Position numbers and translations under genes: made by a program. A DNA stretch of 64,000 bases, taken from Rugosimonospora sp036494675 (GTDB lineage: Bacteria; Actinomycetota; Actinomycetes; Mycobacteriales; Micromonosporaceae). Each line of letters begins with the position of its first letter. Within the stretch, counting starts at the first letter, position 1. Positions 16,815 to 25,593 of this stretch are shown one piece after another. The notes beneath the pieces were generated by a model. That model worked only from the letters and a program-made list of their open reading frames with translations. It was not told the DNA's origin and made no database searches. The stretch spans positions 1 to 64,000 of the forward strand of contig DASXOA010000533.1 in the NCBI GenBank assembly GCA_036494675.1, written 5' to 3'.

Positions 16815-19800
16815 GGCGCAACTGCCGGTCGCGAGGGCGGCGTGGCTCCTCGTCACCGCGCCGCTCCAGCAGCCCGGGGTCGATCGCGGCGAGGAACGGC
16901 GACGGCGACGCCTCACGCTCGCTGCCGTACCGGACGCGGCGCCGGGCGTGGCTGATGTACAGCCGGTCCTGCGCCCGGGTCAGGCCGACGAAGAACAGCC
17001 GGCGCTCCTCGTCGACATTGGCTTCGACGGCAGACGAGCCGGGGAAGCGCAGCGGCAACAGACCGTCCTCGCAGCCGACCAGGAAGACGACCGGGAACTC
17101 CAGGCCCTTCGCCGCGTGCAGGGTCAGCAGCGTGACCGCCTGGGCGCGCGGATCCAGCGCGTCCACCTCGGCGCCGGTGCCGATCTCGGCCAGGAACTTC
17201 TCCAGGTCGTCGCCGCACCGCACCGCGAGCGGCGTGAGCAGCTCGATCGCGGTGTGCACGTCCTGCGGGGAGAGGCCGCCGTCCGCGTCGAGGGTGGGCC
17301 GCTCGGCGAGCAACTGCCCGGTCAGCCGTACCCGGGCCGCCAGCGACCCGGCCAGTCCGGTGGCGTAGCGCAGCTCGCGGGCGATGGCCGCGACCCCGGC
17401 CCGGTCCCGCAACCGGTCGTGCGAGCGCTTCTGCGCCGGTACCCCGGCCCGGGACAGCGCGTCCACGATCGCGGCGGCCTGCGCGTCGGTGCGGTACAGC
17501 ACGGCGATGTCCGCGAAGCTCATCGATCCGGCCGCGGCGTGCGCGTCGATCCGGCCGGAGTCCAGCGACCGGTGGGACAGGCCGCCGACCAGCTCGTCGA
17601 CGGTACGCACGACGAAGTCGGCCTCGTCGGCGCTCGACGCGGCGGCGTAGAGCCCGATCGGTACCGCCTCCGGGTCGAGCCGGGCCGGGTCCAGCCGCCG
17701 GCCCGGGACCAGCGAGGACGGGGCGATCGCCTGCACCGCGGCGGCCACGATCGGCGCCGAGGAACGGTAGTTGCGGGTCAGCCGGACGATCCGGGCGTCG
17801 GTGAAGTCCTGGCTGAAGCGCAGGAAGAAGGACACGTCCGCACCGCGGAAGGAGTAGATGGCCTGGTCCGGGTCGCCGATCGCGCACAGGTTGCCGTCGG
17901 CCGGGGCGAGCAGCCGCAGCAGCTCGTACTGCACCGGGTCGACGTCCTGGTACTCGTCGACGAACACCCACGGCCACCGGCCCCGGTACCGCTCGGTCAG
18001 CTCCGCGTCGTCGCGCAGCACGGCGACCGGGAGCCGGACGAGGTCGTCCAGGTCGACGAGGTCACCGGCGCGCAGCCCCTTCACGTACCGCTCGCGCAGC
18101 TCCTCGTCCACGCCCTCGCGCAGCATCCGCCGGGCGGCCGCGTCGTCGGCGGCGCCGGCGGCGGTCAGCACCGCGATCCGCTCGGCCTCCTCGGCGATGC
18201 GGAACGTCGGGGACAGCCCGGCGCGCTCGGGGTGCTCACGCAGGATGGCCAGCCCCAGGCTGTGGAAGGTGGCCACCGTGACGTCCTCGGCGGCCTCGCC
18301 GAGCAGCGCGTCGAGCCGCTGGCGCAGCTCGTCGGCGGCCCTCCGGGTGAACGTGATCGCCAGGCACTCCTCGGGGTAGACGTCCATCTCCGCGCAGAGG
18401 TACGCGATCCGGTGGGTGAGGGTACGGGTCTTGCCGGTACCCGGCCCCGCCACGATCAGCATCGGGCCGCCCGGTGCCGACGCTGCCACCCGTTGCAGGG
18501 CGTCGAGCCGGTCGAGCAGGCCGGTACCGACCTCCTCCATCCCGGAGAGCATCGGCTCGAACGGCTCGTGTGGTGACGGCTCGGGCGCGATCGGCGGCAC
18601 CATCTCCTTGGCGGGCAACGCCTTCTTCGCCTTGCCGTCAGCCTTCGCGGGGGTCTTTGGCGGGCCGGCCGCGGCAGCCTTTGCGGCCTTGGGGGAGACG
18701 CTGGCCCTGGCCGCCCTGCGGGGCGTCACCCGGGCCGTCACCGGCACGTCGAACAGGGTGTCGGCGGCGCCGGCCGTGGCCGCGCTCAGTTCGGCCGGCT
18801 CGAAGAGCCGGATCACGCCGTACTCACCGTCGAAGCCCGGGGTGCGGTGCACCTGGCCGCGGCGCAGCCGGGCGATCGCCTCGCCGAGCAGCTCGCCACC
18901 GGCCCGGGTGATCTCGTCGACCGGCACCTCGCGCAGGATGGACAACTCCGGTCCGAGCGCGCTCACCAGTGTGGCGAGCCGGCCTTCGACGGTCTTGGAA
19001 CGGGCGCCGACGCCATGGAGCTCGCCGAGGATCTCGGCGAGCTGGATCAGGTGCGTGACCCGCCGGGCAACCGCTTCCGGGCGCTCGCCGGCTTCACGGT
19101 CGGCCAGCGTTTCGACCCGGGACAGCACACCCACCGTGAGCGGCTTGCCGCACTCCGGGCATGTGCCGTTATTGGCCCTGGTACGAGCCGGTTCCCAGCT
19201 CACCCCGCAGGCGCGGTGGCCGTCGGCGTGGTACTTGCCCTCCTCGGGGAAGAACTCGATGGTGCCGTCCAGCCCGGTACCGGTGCGCAGCGCCTCGCGC
19301 ACCGAGAAGTAGTCCAGGTCCGTGCCGAGGACGGTGGCTTCCCGGCCGAGCGCCGGAGCGGAGTGCGCGTCGGAGTTGGACACCAGGCGGTACCGGTCGA
19401 GGCTGGACACCCGCCAGTTCATCTCCGGATCGGAGGACAGCCCGGTCTCCACCGCGAAGATGTGCTCGGCCAGGTCGGCGTAGCAGTCGGCGATCGCGTC
19501 GAAGCCGGACTTGGAGCCCAGCGCGGAGAACCACGGGGTCCAGATGTGCGCCGGCACCAGGTACCCGTCCGGGCTGGATTCGAGCGTGATCTCCAGCAGG
19601 TCGCGCGAGTCGAGGCCGAGGATCGGCCGCCCGTCCGAACCCAGGTTGCCGATCCGGCCCAGCCGTGCGTTGAACCGCGCCGCCGCGTCGAAGTCGGGCA
19701 GGTAGATGAGGTGGTGCACCTTGCGGGTACGGTCGTCGCGCTTGTAGATCGTGGAGATCTCCACCGACAGCATGAACCGCACCTCGCGGTCGGCGACGCT

Positions 19801-20058
19801 GGGCGGCAGCGGCTTGACCGGGCCGGCCAGCCGGTACAGGCCGGGTTCGGCCGGTACGAGGCTGTCCCGCAGGTGCTCGTGCCACGCGGGGTGGGTGAAG
19901 TCGCCGGTACCGAGCAGGGTGATGCCCTTGCGTCGGGCCCACCACGCGAGGCTGGACACGTCCAGATCGCGGCTACAGGCACGGGAGTAGCGCGAGTGGA
20001 TGTGCAGGTCCGCCACGAACGTCGCGTCGTGGCCGCGGTCGGGTGCTTTTGCGGGCAC
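16807..20058 (-). CDS. EndoQ-like PHP nuclease fused to UvrD helicase
   Basis: 1083 residues. The N-terminal 400 residues match the endonuclease Q/YqxK PHP family: ADLHIHSRYSRACSRD, LLGTGDFTHPAWHEHL, VHHLIYLPDFD, PAHIWTPWFSALGSKSGFD, ETGLSSDPEMNWR, SNSDAHS, FFPEEGKYHADGHRACG and a zinc CPEC near residue 300. A Lys/Ala/Pro linker follows. The C-terminal half is a full UvrD/Rep helicase: GPGTGKTRT near 540, VDEYQDVD near 701, GDPDQAIYSFRGAD, TRNYRSS, TLHAAKGLEFPVVF and GLTRAQDRLYIS. EndoQ nicks DNA 5' of deaminated bases, so the fusion suggests coupled incision and unwinding in repair. The start is GTG 20058, 6 bases after AAAGGA; GTG 20073 is an alternative. Confidence 0.9.
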   Translation of the reverse strand: MPAKAPDRGHDATFVADLHIHSRYSRACSRDLDVSSLAWWARRKGITLLGTGDFTHPAWHEHLRDSLVPAEPGLYRLAGPVKPLPPSVADREVRFMLSVEISTIYKRDDRTRKVHHLIYLPDFDAAARFNARLGRIGNLGSDGRPILGLDSRDLLEITLESSPDGYLVPAHIWTPWFSALGSKSGFDAIADCYADLAEHIFAVETGLSSDPEMNWRVSSLDRYRLVSNSDAHSAPALGREATVLGTDLDYFSVREALRTGTGLDGTIEFFPEEGKYHADGHRACGVSWEPARTRANNGTCPECGKPLTVGVLSRVETLADREAGERPEAVARRVTHLIQLAEILGELHGVGARSKTVEGRLATLVSALGPELSILREVPVDEITRAGGELLGEAIARLRRGQVHRTPGFDGEYGVIRLFEPAELSAATAGAADTLFDVPVTARVTPRRAARASVSPKAAKAAAAGPPKTPAKADGKAKKALPAKEMVPPIAPEPSPHEPFEPMLSGMEEVGTGLLDRLDALQRVAASAPGGPMLIVAGPGTGKTRTLTHRIAYLCAEMDVYPEECLAITFTRRAADELRQRLDALLGEAAEDVTVATFHSLGLAILREHPERAGLSPTFRIAEEAERIAVLTAAGAADDAAARRMLREGVDEELRERYVKGLRAGDLVDLDDLVRLPVAVLRDDAELTERYRGRWPWVFVDEYQDVDPVQYELLRLLAPADGNLCAIGDPDQAIYSFRGADVSFFLRFSQDFTDARIVRLTRNYRSSAPIVAAAVQAIAPSSLVPGRRLDPARLDPEAVPIGLYAAASSADEADFVVRTVDELVGGLSHRSLDSGRIDAHAAAGSMSFADIAVLYRTDAQAAAIVDALSRAGVPAQKRSHDRLRDRAGVAAIARELRYATGLAGSLAARVRLTGQLLAERPTLDADGGLSPQDVHTAIELLTPLAVRCGDDLEKFLAEIGTGAEVDALDPRAQAVTLLTLHAAKGLEFPVVFLVGCEDGLLPLRFPGSSAVEANVDEERRLFFVGLTRAQDRLYISHARRRVRYGSEREASPSPFLAAIDPGLLERRGDEEPRRPRDRQLRLI

Positions 20059-20169
20059 GACGCATCCTTTCACGGGCGCGCGGCAGGACGCGCACCGCCA
20101 CGCGCGGCGTATTTGATCAGTGCGATCGGAGTGGCGGGCTCACCGCGACGAACCCGGCCGGGGCGGCCC

Positions 20170-20463
20170 TCACCGGGAGAGGTAATCCTCGACGTGCGCA
20201 ACCTTGCTGGTCAGCGCGTCGGTCACGCCGGGCCGCACGTCCGCCTTGAGCACCAGGCTGACCCGGGGTGCCTGTTCGTTCACGACGTCGACCGCCCGCT
20301 TCACCACCGCCATCACCTCGTCCCACTCACCCTCCAGCGTGGTGAACATCGCGTCGGCGCGGTTGGGCAGGCCCGACTCGCGGACCACGCGGACGGCCTC
20401 GGCGACCAGGTCGCCGACCGAGTCACCGACTCCCAGCGGAGTCACCGAGAACGAGACGAGCAT
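20170..20463 (-). CDS. MTH1187-family thiamine-binding protein
   Basis: 97 residues, ferredoxin-like fold of the YkoF/MTH1187 family (MLVSFSVTPLG, GLPNRADAMFTTLEGEWDEVMAVVKRAVD). Members bind thiamine or its pyrimidine half in the cytoplasm, but the role is not settled. ATG 20463 follows GGAGG by 5 bases and starts one base after the moaD stop, so it is probably cotranscribed with moaA-moaD; a link to molybdenum cofactor is inference. Confidence 0.85.
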   Translation of the reverse strand: MLVSFSVTPLGVGDSVGDLVAEAVRVVRESGLPNRADAMFTTLEGEWDEVMAVVKRAVDVVNEQAPRVSLVLKADVRPGVTDALTSKVAHVEDYLSR

Positions 20464-20464
20464 G

Positions 20465-20704
20465 TCAACCTCCGGCGAAGGGCGGCAGAATGTCTACTGT
20501 GGAGCGTGCCGGTACGGCCGCCGACACCTCCCGGCACACCAGCCCGTCGACGAGGAACGAGCACGACTTGAGCACCAGCGTCAGCCGCTCGCCGTGCCGC
20601 CGGCCGAGTGCCTCCACCAGGTCGCCGAGCGTCGCCGCGTCCAGCGACTCCTCGGTGACGCCGGCCGCGGCGCGAGCGGCGGCGAAGTAGCGCACGGTCG
20701 GCAC
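20465..20704 (-). CDS. moaD: Molybdopterin synthase sulfur carrier subunit MoaD
   Basis: 79-residue ubiquitin-like sulfur carrier ending in the essential Gly-Gly (PPFAGG), which is thiocarboxylated and delivers sulfur through MoaE. It begins PTVRYFAAARAAAGV, typical of MoaD. GTG 20704 lies one base after the moaA stop, so translation is coupled. No MoeB/MoeZ adenylyltransferase is present in the window. Confidence 0.92.
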   Translation of the reverse strand: MPTVRYFAAARAAAGVTEESLDAATLGDLVEALGRRHGERLTLVLKSCSFLVDGLVCREVSAAVPARSTVDILPPFAGG

Positions 20705-20705
20705 G

Positions 20706-21710
20706 CTAACCGCCGATCGCGGACATTGGACGGACGGGCTGAAGGAACGTGGGGTCGTCGATGCCGTGACCGGGCAGCTTGGGCAGCATCGCCGCCTGCC
20801 AGCGCTCGACGATCTCGTCGTCGGAACCGCCGTCGCGCAGCAGGGTGCGCAGGTCGGTCTCCTCCCGGGCGAACAGGCAGTTGCGGACCTGGCCGTCCGC
20901 GGTCAGCCGGGACCGGTCGCAGTCGCGGCAGAACGGCCGGGTGACGCTGGCGATCACGCCCACCTTCGGCGCGCCGGGGTAGTCCGAGACCAGCCAGGTC
21001 TCCGCCGGAGCGCCGCCACGCTCGTCGGGATCGGGCAGCAGGGTGAAGCTCGCGTCGAGTGCCGCGAGGATCTCCTCGGCGGTGATCATGCGGTCCCGGG
21101 ACCAGGTGTGCCCCGCGTCCAACGGCATCTGCTCGATGAACCGCTGCTGGTACCCGTGGTCGAGGGCGAACCGGAGCAGCGGGACCGCCTCGTCGTCGTT
21201 GATCCCGCGGATGAGCACCGAGTTGGTCTTGACCGGTCCGAGCCCGGCATCGACGGCGGCGGTCAGCCCGGCGAGCACGTCGGCGTGCCGCTTGCGGTGG
21301 GTGAGCTGGACGAACCTCTCCGGGGACAACGTGTCCAGCGAGACGTTCACCCGGTCGAGGCCGGCCGCGCGCAGCGGGGCGGCGTGCCGGTCGAGCCCGA
21401 TTCCGTTGGTGGTCAACGACAGGGACGGTCGAGGGGTCAGCGCGGCGGCACGGGCCACGATCTCCACCAGCCCGGGGCGCAGCAGCGGCTCGCCGCCGGT
21501 GAAGCGGATCTCGGTGACGCCGAGCCGGGTGACCGCGATCCGGACCAGCCGGGAGATCTCCTCGTCGGACAGCACCTCAGCACCGGGCAACCAGGGCAGG
21601 CCCTCCGGCGGCATGCAGTACGTGCAGCGCAGGTTGCACCGGTCGGTCAGCGACACCCGCAGGTCGGTCGCCACCCGTCCGAAGCGGTCGGCGAGCGTCG
21701 GGGTGGTCAT
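20706..21710 (-). CDS. moaA: GTP 3',8-cyclase MoaA
   Basis: Radical SAM enzyme that starts molybdenum cofactor synthesis from GTP. 334 residues. The N-terminal cluster motif CNLRCTYC, FTGGEPLLRPG, TTNGIGL, the C-terminal cluster CRDCDRSRLTADGQVRNC, and the terminal Gly-Gly needed for activity are all present. ATG 21710 overlaps the stop of the upstream kinase-like gene (ATGA), so expression is coupled to it. moaD follows after one base. Confidence 0.95.
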   Translation of the reverse strand: MTTPTLADRFGRVATDLRVSLTDRCNLRCTYCMPPEGLPWLPGAEVLSDEEISRLVRIAVTRLGVTEIRFTGGEPLLRPGLVEIVARAAALTPRPSLSLTTNGIGLDRHAAPLRAAGLDRVNVSLDTLSPERFVQLTHRKRHADVLAGLTAAVDAGLGPVKTNSVLIRGINDDEAVPLLRFALDHGYQQRFIEQMPLDAGHTWSRDRMITAEEILAALDASFTLLPDPDERGGAPAETWLVSDYPGAPKVGVIASVTRPFCRDCDRSRLTADGQVRNCLFAREETDLRTLLRDGGSDDEIVERWQAAMLPKLPGHGIDDPTFLQPVRPMSAIGG

Positions 21711-22645
21711 TGTCTGACCGTAGCGCGAATCGCCGACAGGACCGCGTCCCGATAGGCGGATCCGAACATCGCGGTGTGTACCAGCAGCAGGTGCAGCTGG
21801 TGCAGGGGTACCCGTCGCTCCCAGTCCGGTGCCAGCGGCCATACCTCCCGGTACCCGGCGAGGATCCGGTCTAACTGCGGGGCGCCGCCGAACAGGGCGA
21901 GAGTGGCCAGGTCGGTCTCCCGGTGCCCGCCGTGCGCGGCCGGGTCGATGAGGTACACCCGGCCGGAGGCGGCCCAGAGCAGGTTTCCCGGCCACAGATC
22001 ACCGTGGATGCGGGCGGGCGGCTCCCCGGCCGCCGGGCCGGCGTACCGGTCGATGTCCCGCAGCACCTCCGTCACGGCGGCGACGTCCGACGCGGACAGC
22101 GCGCCCCGGTCGGCCGAGATCCGCAGGAAGGGCTCCAGCCGGGCGGCGGCGAACCACTCCGGCCACGGCCCGCCCGACGGGTCGTTGGGCATCGGCAACG
22201 CCCCGATGTACCCCGGCCAGGCGGCCCCGAAGGAGTCGGCGCCGCTGCGGTGCAGGGTGGCCAGGCCGCGGCCGAGGTCCTCGGCGGCCCGCGCGCTCGG
22301 AGTACCGCCGTCGATCCATTCCAGGGCGAGCATGTCGGGCAGGGCGGCGATGACCCCGGGGATCGGCACGGCGCCCGCCTCGCGCAGCCAGTTCAGGCCG
22401 GCGGCCTCGGCGGCGAAGAACCCGGCCGGCGGCCCTCCCGGCGCCTCCCCGGTCGGCTGCCCCGGCGGCCCGGCTGCCGGCCGCGCCGCCGGCCAGGTCT
22501 TCGCGAACACCGAGTTGCCGTCGTCGAGTGTCAGCCGGGACGCCTGGCAGATGCTGCCGCCTGCCACCGGCGTCTCGCGGATGCGCTGGTGGGTGAGGAA
22601 GGTCGGTAGGTGGTGCGGATGCTGCCGCAGGTATGCCAGATCCAC
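21707..22645 (-). CDS. Fructosamine kinase family protein
   Basis: About 312 residues with a protein-kinase-like fold. The Brenner-type motif HGDLWPGNLLW and the metal-binding YLIDPAAHGGHRETDLATLALFGG identify the fructosamine-3-kinase family (PF03881), which phosphorylates ketoamine-modified lysines to trigger deglycation. A Gly/Pro-rich loop (AAGPPGQPTGEAPGGPP) is inserted after the N-terminal strands. GTG 22645 gives the family start (DLAYLRQH). It overlaps moaA by 4 bases; this linkage to cofactor synthesis is unexpected and may only reflect shared transcription. Confidence 0.85.
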   Translation of the reverse strand: MDLAYLRQHPHHLPTFLTHQRIRETPVAGGSICQASRLTLDDGNSVFAKTWPAARPAAGPPGQPTGEAPGGPPAGFFAAEAAGLNWLREAGAVPIPGVIAALPDMLALEWIDGGTPSARAAEDLGRGLATLHRSGADSFGAAWPGYIGALPMPNDPSGGPWPEWFAAARLEPFLRISADRGALSASDVAAVTEVLRDIDRYAGPAAGEPPARIHGDLWPGNLLWAASGRVYLIDPAAHGGHRETDLATLALFGGAPQLDRILAGYREVWPLAPDWERRVPLHQLHLLLVHTAMFGSAYRDAVLSAIRATVRQ

Positions 22646-22795
22646 CCCCGAACGGTACGCCGCGTCGGCCCGGTGAACGCGGCGAGCACCGGAGTGTGAC
22701 CGGTCTGGCGCGGCGGCGCGCGGCGCGGCGCGCGACCCTGCCCGAGGCGCCGCCCGACGCACCCGGTGAACCGCGATGACCTGCGGAAACGGGAG

Positions 22796-22831
22796 CAGCC
22801 TGTGGATAACCCGCGTGTCGTCCACAGGCTG
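22796..22831. promoter_or_regulatory. Inverted repeat holding two DnaA boxes
   Basis: The perfect 11-base inverted repeat CAGCCTGTGGA (22796-22806) and TCCACAGGCTG (22821-22831) contains the DnaA box TTATCCACA on the minus strand (22809-22801) and TCGTCCACA (22818-22826) on the plus strand. It lies 47 bases before the DUF4192 start and between divergent genes. DnaA-responsive control is inference. Confidence 0.55.
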
Positions 22832-22877
22832 GCAGCTCCCTCTTCCGATCTCTGTCCGGATTCGCCACGCTGGCCGC

Positions 22878-23864
22878 ATGCCTTCGCCGCTGACTCTGCG
22901 TAGCACCGCCGACATCCTCAGCATGGTTCCGTACCTGCTCGGGTTCCATCCCTCCGACAGCGTGGTGCTGCTCGGCCTGCGTCGCGGCCAGGTGGTCTTC
23001 CAGGTGCGCGGCGACCTGTCCGGGGCCGCCGACCTGGCCGACTACTACGCCACCGTGGTCAACCGTCAGCAGGTCACCGATGTGATCATCATTGGCTACG
23101 GCCCGGCCGCCGCGGTCACCCCCGGCGTCCTGGCCATCGACCGGCGGCTGGGGACCATGCAGCTGAACGTGCTCGACGTGCTGCGGGTCACCGATGGGCG
23201 CTACTGGTCCTATGCCTGCAGCTCACTCGACTGCTGCCCGGTCGACGGCACCCCGTTCGACCCGGTCCACGGGCCGGTCGCCGCCGCGGCCGTGGTCGCC
23301 GGGCACGTCGCGTTGCCGTCCCGGGCCGCGGTGCAGCGCAGGCTCGCGCCGATCGGCGGGCTGACGCGGGCCGACATGCGCCGGGCCACGGCCGGGGCCG
23401 ATCGGCGGCTGGTCGAGTTGGTCGAGTCGGCGGCCGACCCGTGCGACGCGTTGCGCGCGGCCGGGGCGGCAGCGGTCGACGCGGCGGTCGACCGGCAGTG
23501 CTCCGGCGGCCAACTGGACAACGACGAGATGGCCTGGCTGACCGTGGTGCTCGTCTACCTGCCGGTGCGTGACCACGCCTGGGAGTCGGTCGGCGGCGAC
23601 CTGGGCGTTCACGTCGGCCTGTGGACCGAGGTCCTGCGCCGCGCCGAGCCGGAGTTGAGCGTCGCACCCGCGACGCTGCTGGGCTTCGCCGCCTGGCGTG
23701 CCGGCGACGGCGTCATCGCCTCGATGGCGCTGGAGCGGGCGCTGACCGTGGACCCGGATTACGCGCTGGCGCGGCTGCTCGCCGAGGTGGTCGCGGGCGG
23801 GTTGCCGCCGCAGGCGTGGGAGGCGGCGCGGGAGACTCAGCCGATGCGGTCGGGGCGGGTGTAG
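22878..23864 (+). CDS. DUF4192 domain protein
   Basis: About 328 residues, cytoplasmic. It begins SPLTLRSTADILSMVPYLLGFHPSDSVVLLGL, the hallmark of the actinobacterial DUF4192 family, and continues with a Cys-containing strand (YACSSLDCCPVDGTPFDP) and a helical C-terminus with a TPR-like segment (LLGFAAWRAGDG..MALERALTVDPDYALARLL). Function unknown. The ATG at 22878 fits the family; an upstream in-frame extension is noncoding. A DnaA-box inverted repeat precedes it. The 3' end overlaps the convergent fdhD by 28 bases. Confidence 0.88.
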   Translation: MPSPLTLRSTADILSMVPYLLGFHPSDSVVLLGLRRGQVVFQVRGDLSGAADLADYYATVVNRQQVTDVIIIGYGPAAAVTPGVLAIDRRLGTMQLNVLDVLRVTDGRYWSYACSSLDCCPVDGTPFDPVHGPVAAAAVVAGHVALPSRAAVQRRLAPIGGLTRADMRRATAGADRRLVELVESAADPCDALRAAGAAAVDAAVDRQCSGGQLDNDEMAWLTVVLVYLPVRDHAWESVGGDLGVHVGLWTEVLRRAEPELSVAPATLLGFAAWRAGDGVIASMALERALTVDPDYALARLLAEVVAGGLPPQAWEAARETQPMRSGRV

Positions 23865-24658
23865 ACATTCATGGTCGTACCGCGCAGGAAACCCACCACG
23901 GTCAGTCCGACCTCGTCGGCCAGTTCAACGGCGAGCGTGCTCGGGGCCGACACCGCGGCAATGATCGGGATCCCGGCCATGGACGCCTTCTGTACCAGCT
24001 CGAAGCTCGCCCGCCCCGAGACCAGCAGGACGTGCCCGACCAGCGGAAGTCGCCGCTCCCGCAGACCCCATCCGACGACCTTGTCGACCGCGTTGTGGCG
24101 ACCCACGTCCTCGCGGATCACCTCCAGCCGCCCGTCGGTCGTGAACAGCCCCGCCGCGTGCAGGCCACCGGTCGCGTCGAAGGTGCGCTGCGCCCTGCGC
24201 AGGGTGTCGGGCAGCGTCACCAGGGTCTTGGCGTCGATCGTGGCGGGATCCTGGTCGACCGGGAACCGGGACCGGGTGCGGACGGCGTCGATACTCGCCT
24301 TGCCGCACACGCCGCAGGAACTGGTGGTGTAGAAGTTGCGGCTCGGGTCGGTCACCGGCGCCGGTACACCGGGCGTGAGGGTCACGTCGACGACGTTGTA
24401 CGTGTTCGGGGTGTCGGTGCCAGCGCACAGTTGCGCGGTTCGCACATCGTCGGCGGAGCCGATGATCCCCTCGGTGAGCAGGAACCCGAGCGCGAGGTCG
24501 AGGTCGCTGCCGGGGGTACGCATGGTGACCGCGAGTGCGGAGCGATCCACCCGGATCTCCAGCGGCTCCTCCGCCGCCAGCGAGTCCGGGCGGCGGCTCG
24601 GCTGCCCGGTTGAGGTATCGATGCGCACGATGGTGCGCCGCGCGGTGACCCTTGCCAT
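23837..24658 (-). CDS. fdhD: Formate dehydrogenase accessory sulfurtransferase FdhD
   Basis: Transfers sulfur to the molybdenum cofactor so that FdhF-type enzymes become active. 273 residues with EEPLEIRVD, LALGFLLTEGII, the redox/persulfide motif SSCGVCGKAS, TGGLHAAGLF, REDVGRHNAVDKV and SGRASFELVQKA. ATG 24658 follows AGGA at 8 bases. Its likely client, the FdhF/YdeP oxidoreductase, lies 2 kb away on the same strand, separated by mobA and DUF6457 on the other strand. Confidence 0.94.
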   Translation of the reverse strand: MARVTARRTIVRIDTSTGQPSRRPDSLAAEEPLEIRVDRSALAVTMRTPGSDLDLALGFLLTEGIIGSADDVRTAQLCAGTDTPNTYNVVDVTLTPGVPAPVTDPSRNFYTTSSCGVCGKASIDAVRTRSRFPVDQDPATIDAKTLVTLPDTLRRAQRTFDATGGLHAAGLFTTDGRLEVIREDVGRHNAVDKVVGWGLRERRLPLVGHVLLVSGRASFELVQKASMAGIPIIAAVSAPSTLAVELADEVGLTVVGFLRGTTMNVYTRPDRIG

Positions 24659-24702
24659 GCGTCCATCCTGCCTCGCGCACGGCCGAGCCGCCCGCGAGTC
24701 GC

Positions 24703-24741
24703 CGCCCGGCAGTCGCCCCGGCAGTCGCCCCGGCAGTCGCT
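24703..24741. repeat. 12-bp tandem repeat before mobA
   Basis: About three copies of GCCCCGGCAGTC lie in the 129-base gap between the divergent fdhD and mobA genes. They are upstream of the mobA -10 element. Confidence 0.75.
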
Positions 24742-24787
24742 GCCCCGCCGCCGGCCGGGGACGCCCGGCGCCGGTAGCGTCGGGTGC

Positions 24788-25366
24788 ATGGACCCCTACG
24801 CTGCCGTCATCCTCGCCGGTGGCGCCGCTCGCCGGCTCGGTGGCGTGGACAAACCCATGCTCACCGTGCAGGGGCGGCCGATGCTCCACCGGGTGCTCGA
24901 CGCCGTACCGGACGCGGCCGACCGGATCGTGGTCGGTCCGCCCAGCCTGCGCGTACCGGCCGGAGCGCGGCGGGTGCGGGAGGAACCCCCGGGTGGCGGA
25001 CCGGTCGCCGCCACTGCCGCCGGGCTCGCCGGCGTCACTGCGCCCACCGTCGCCCTGCTCGCCGCCGACCTGCCGTTTCTCGGCCCCGCCGCGATCGTCA
25101 CCCTTCGTACCGCACTGGCCGCGTCCACGCTGGATGGCGTGGTGTTCCTCGACGGCGACGGGAGGCGCCAGACACTGTGCGGCGTGTGGCGGACCGACCC
25201 GCTGATCGCCGCGCTCGCCCGGATCGGGCCCCCGGCCGGGGTACCGCTGCGCGAACTGCTCGCCGGTCTGCGCATCGGAGAGGTGTCGGCCGACATCGGT
25301 GGGCCACCGCCGTGGTACGACTGCGATGAGCCCGACGACCTTCACCGCGCGGAGGAATGGACCTGA
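24788..25366 (+). CDS. mobA: Molybdenum cofactor guanylyltransferase MobA
   Basis: Attaches GMP to molybdopterin for bis-MGD enzymes such as formate dehydrogenases. 192 residues; the nucleotide-binding loop AVILAGGAARRLGGVDKP is at the N-terminus, LLAADLPFLGP carries the metal-binding Asp, and the C-terminus has the usual YDCDEPDDL. TAGCGT (24775-24780) lies 7 bases before the ATG, so the transcript is probably leaderless. The stop overlaps the start of the DUF6457 gene (TGATG). Confidence 0.92.
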   Translation: MDPYAAVILAGGAARRLGGVDKPMLTVQGRPMLHRVLDAVPDAADRIVVGPPSLRVPAGARRVREEPPGGGPVAATAAGLAGVTAPTVALLAADLPFLGPAAIVTLRTALAASTLDGVVFLDGDGRRQTLCGVWRTDPLIAALARIGPPAGVPLRELLAGLRIGEVSADIGGPPPWYDCDEPDDLHRAEEWT

Positions 25367-25593
25367 TGTCCGCACTCGACGACTGGACCGACACGGTCCG
25401 CGAAGCGCTCCACCTGGATCCGGTCGACGTGACCCTGGTCCTCGACCTGGCGCGGGACGTCGCGCACGGGGTGATGCGTCCGGCCGCCCCGCTGACCGCC
25501 TACCTACTCGGACTTGCCGTCGGCCGCGGCGCTGACCCGGCTCAGGCCGCTGCCGTCATCACGCAACTCGCCGCCGACTGGGCCCGCGACTGA
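25366..25593 (+). CDS. DUF6457 domain protein
   Basis: 75 residues; one helical domain (LDDWTDTVREAL, VLDLARDVAHGVMRPAAPLTAYLLGLAVGR, ITQLAADWARD). DUF6457 proteins are usually encoded next to mobA or FdhF genes, so an accessory role in molybdoenzyme assembly is likely but unproven. ATG 25366 sits 9 bases after GGAGGA; an ATG at 25357 has no spacing and is less likely. The last 90 bases overlap the convergent MFS gene. Confidence 0.85.
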   Translation: MSALDDWTDTVREALHLDPVDVTLVLDLARDVAHGVMRPAAPLTAYLLGLAVGRGADPAQAAAVITQLAADWARD

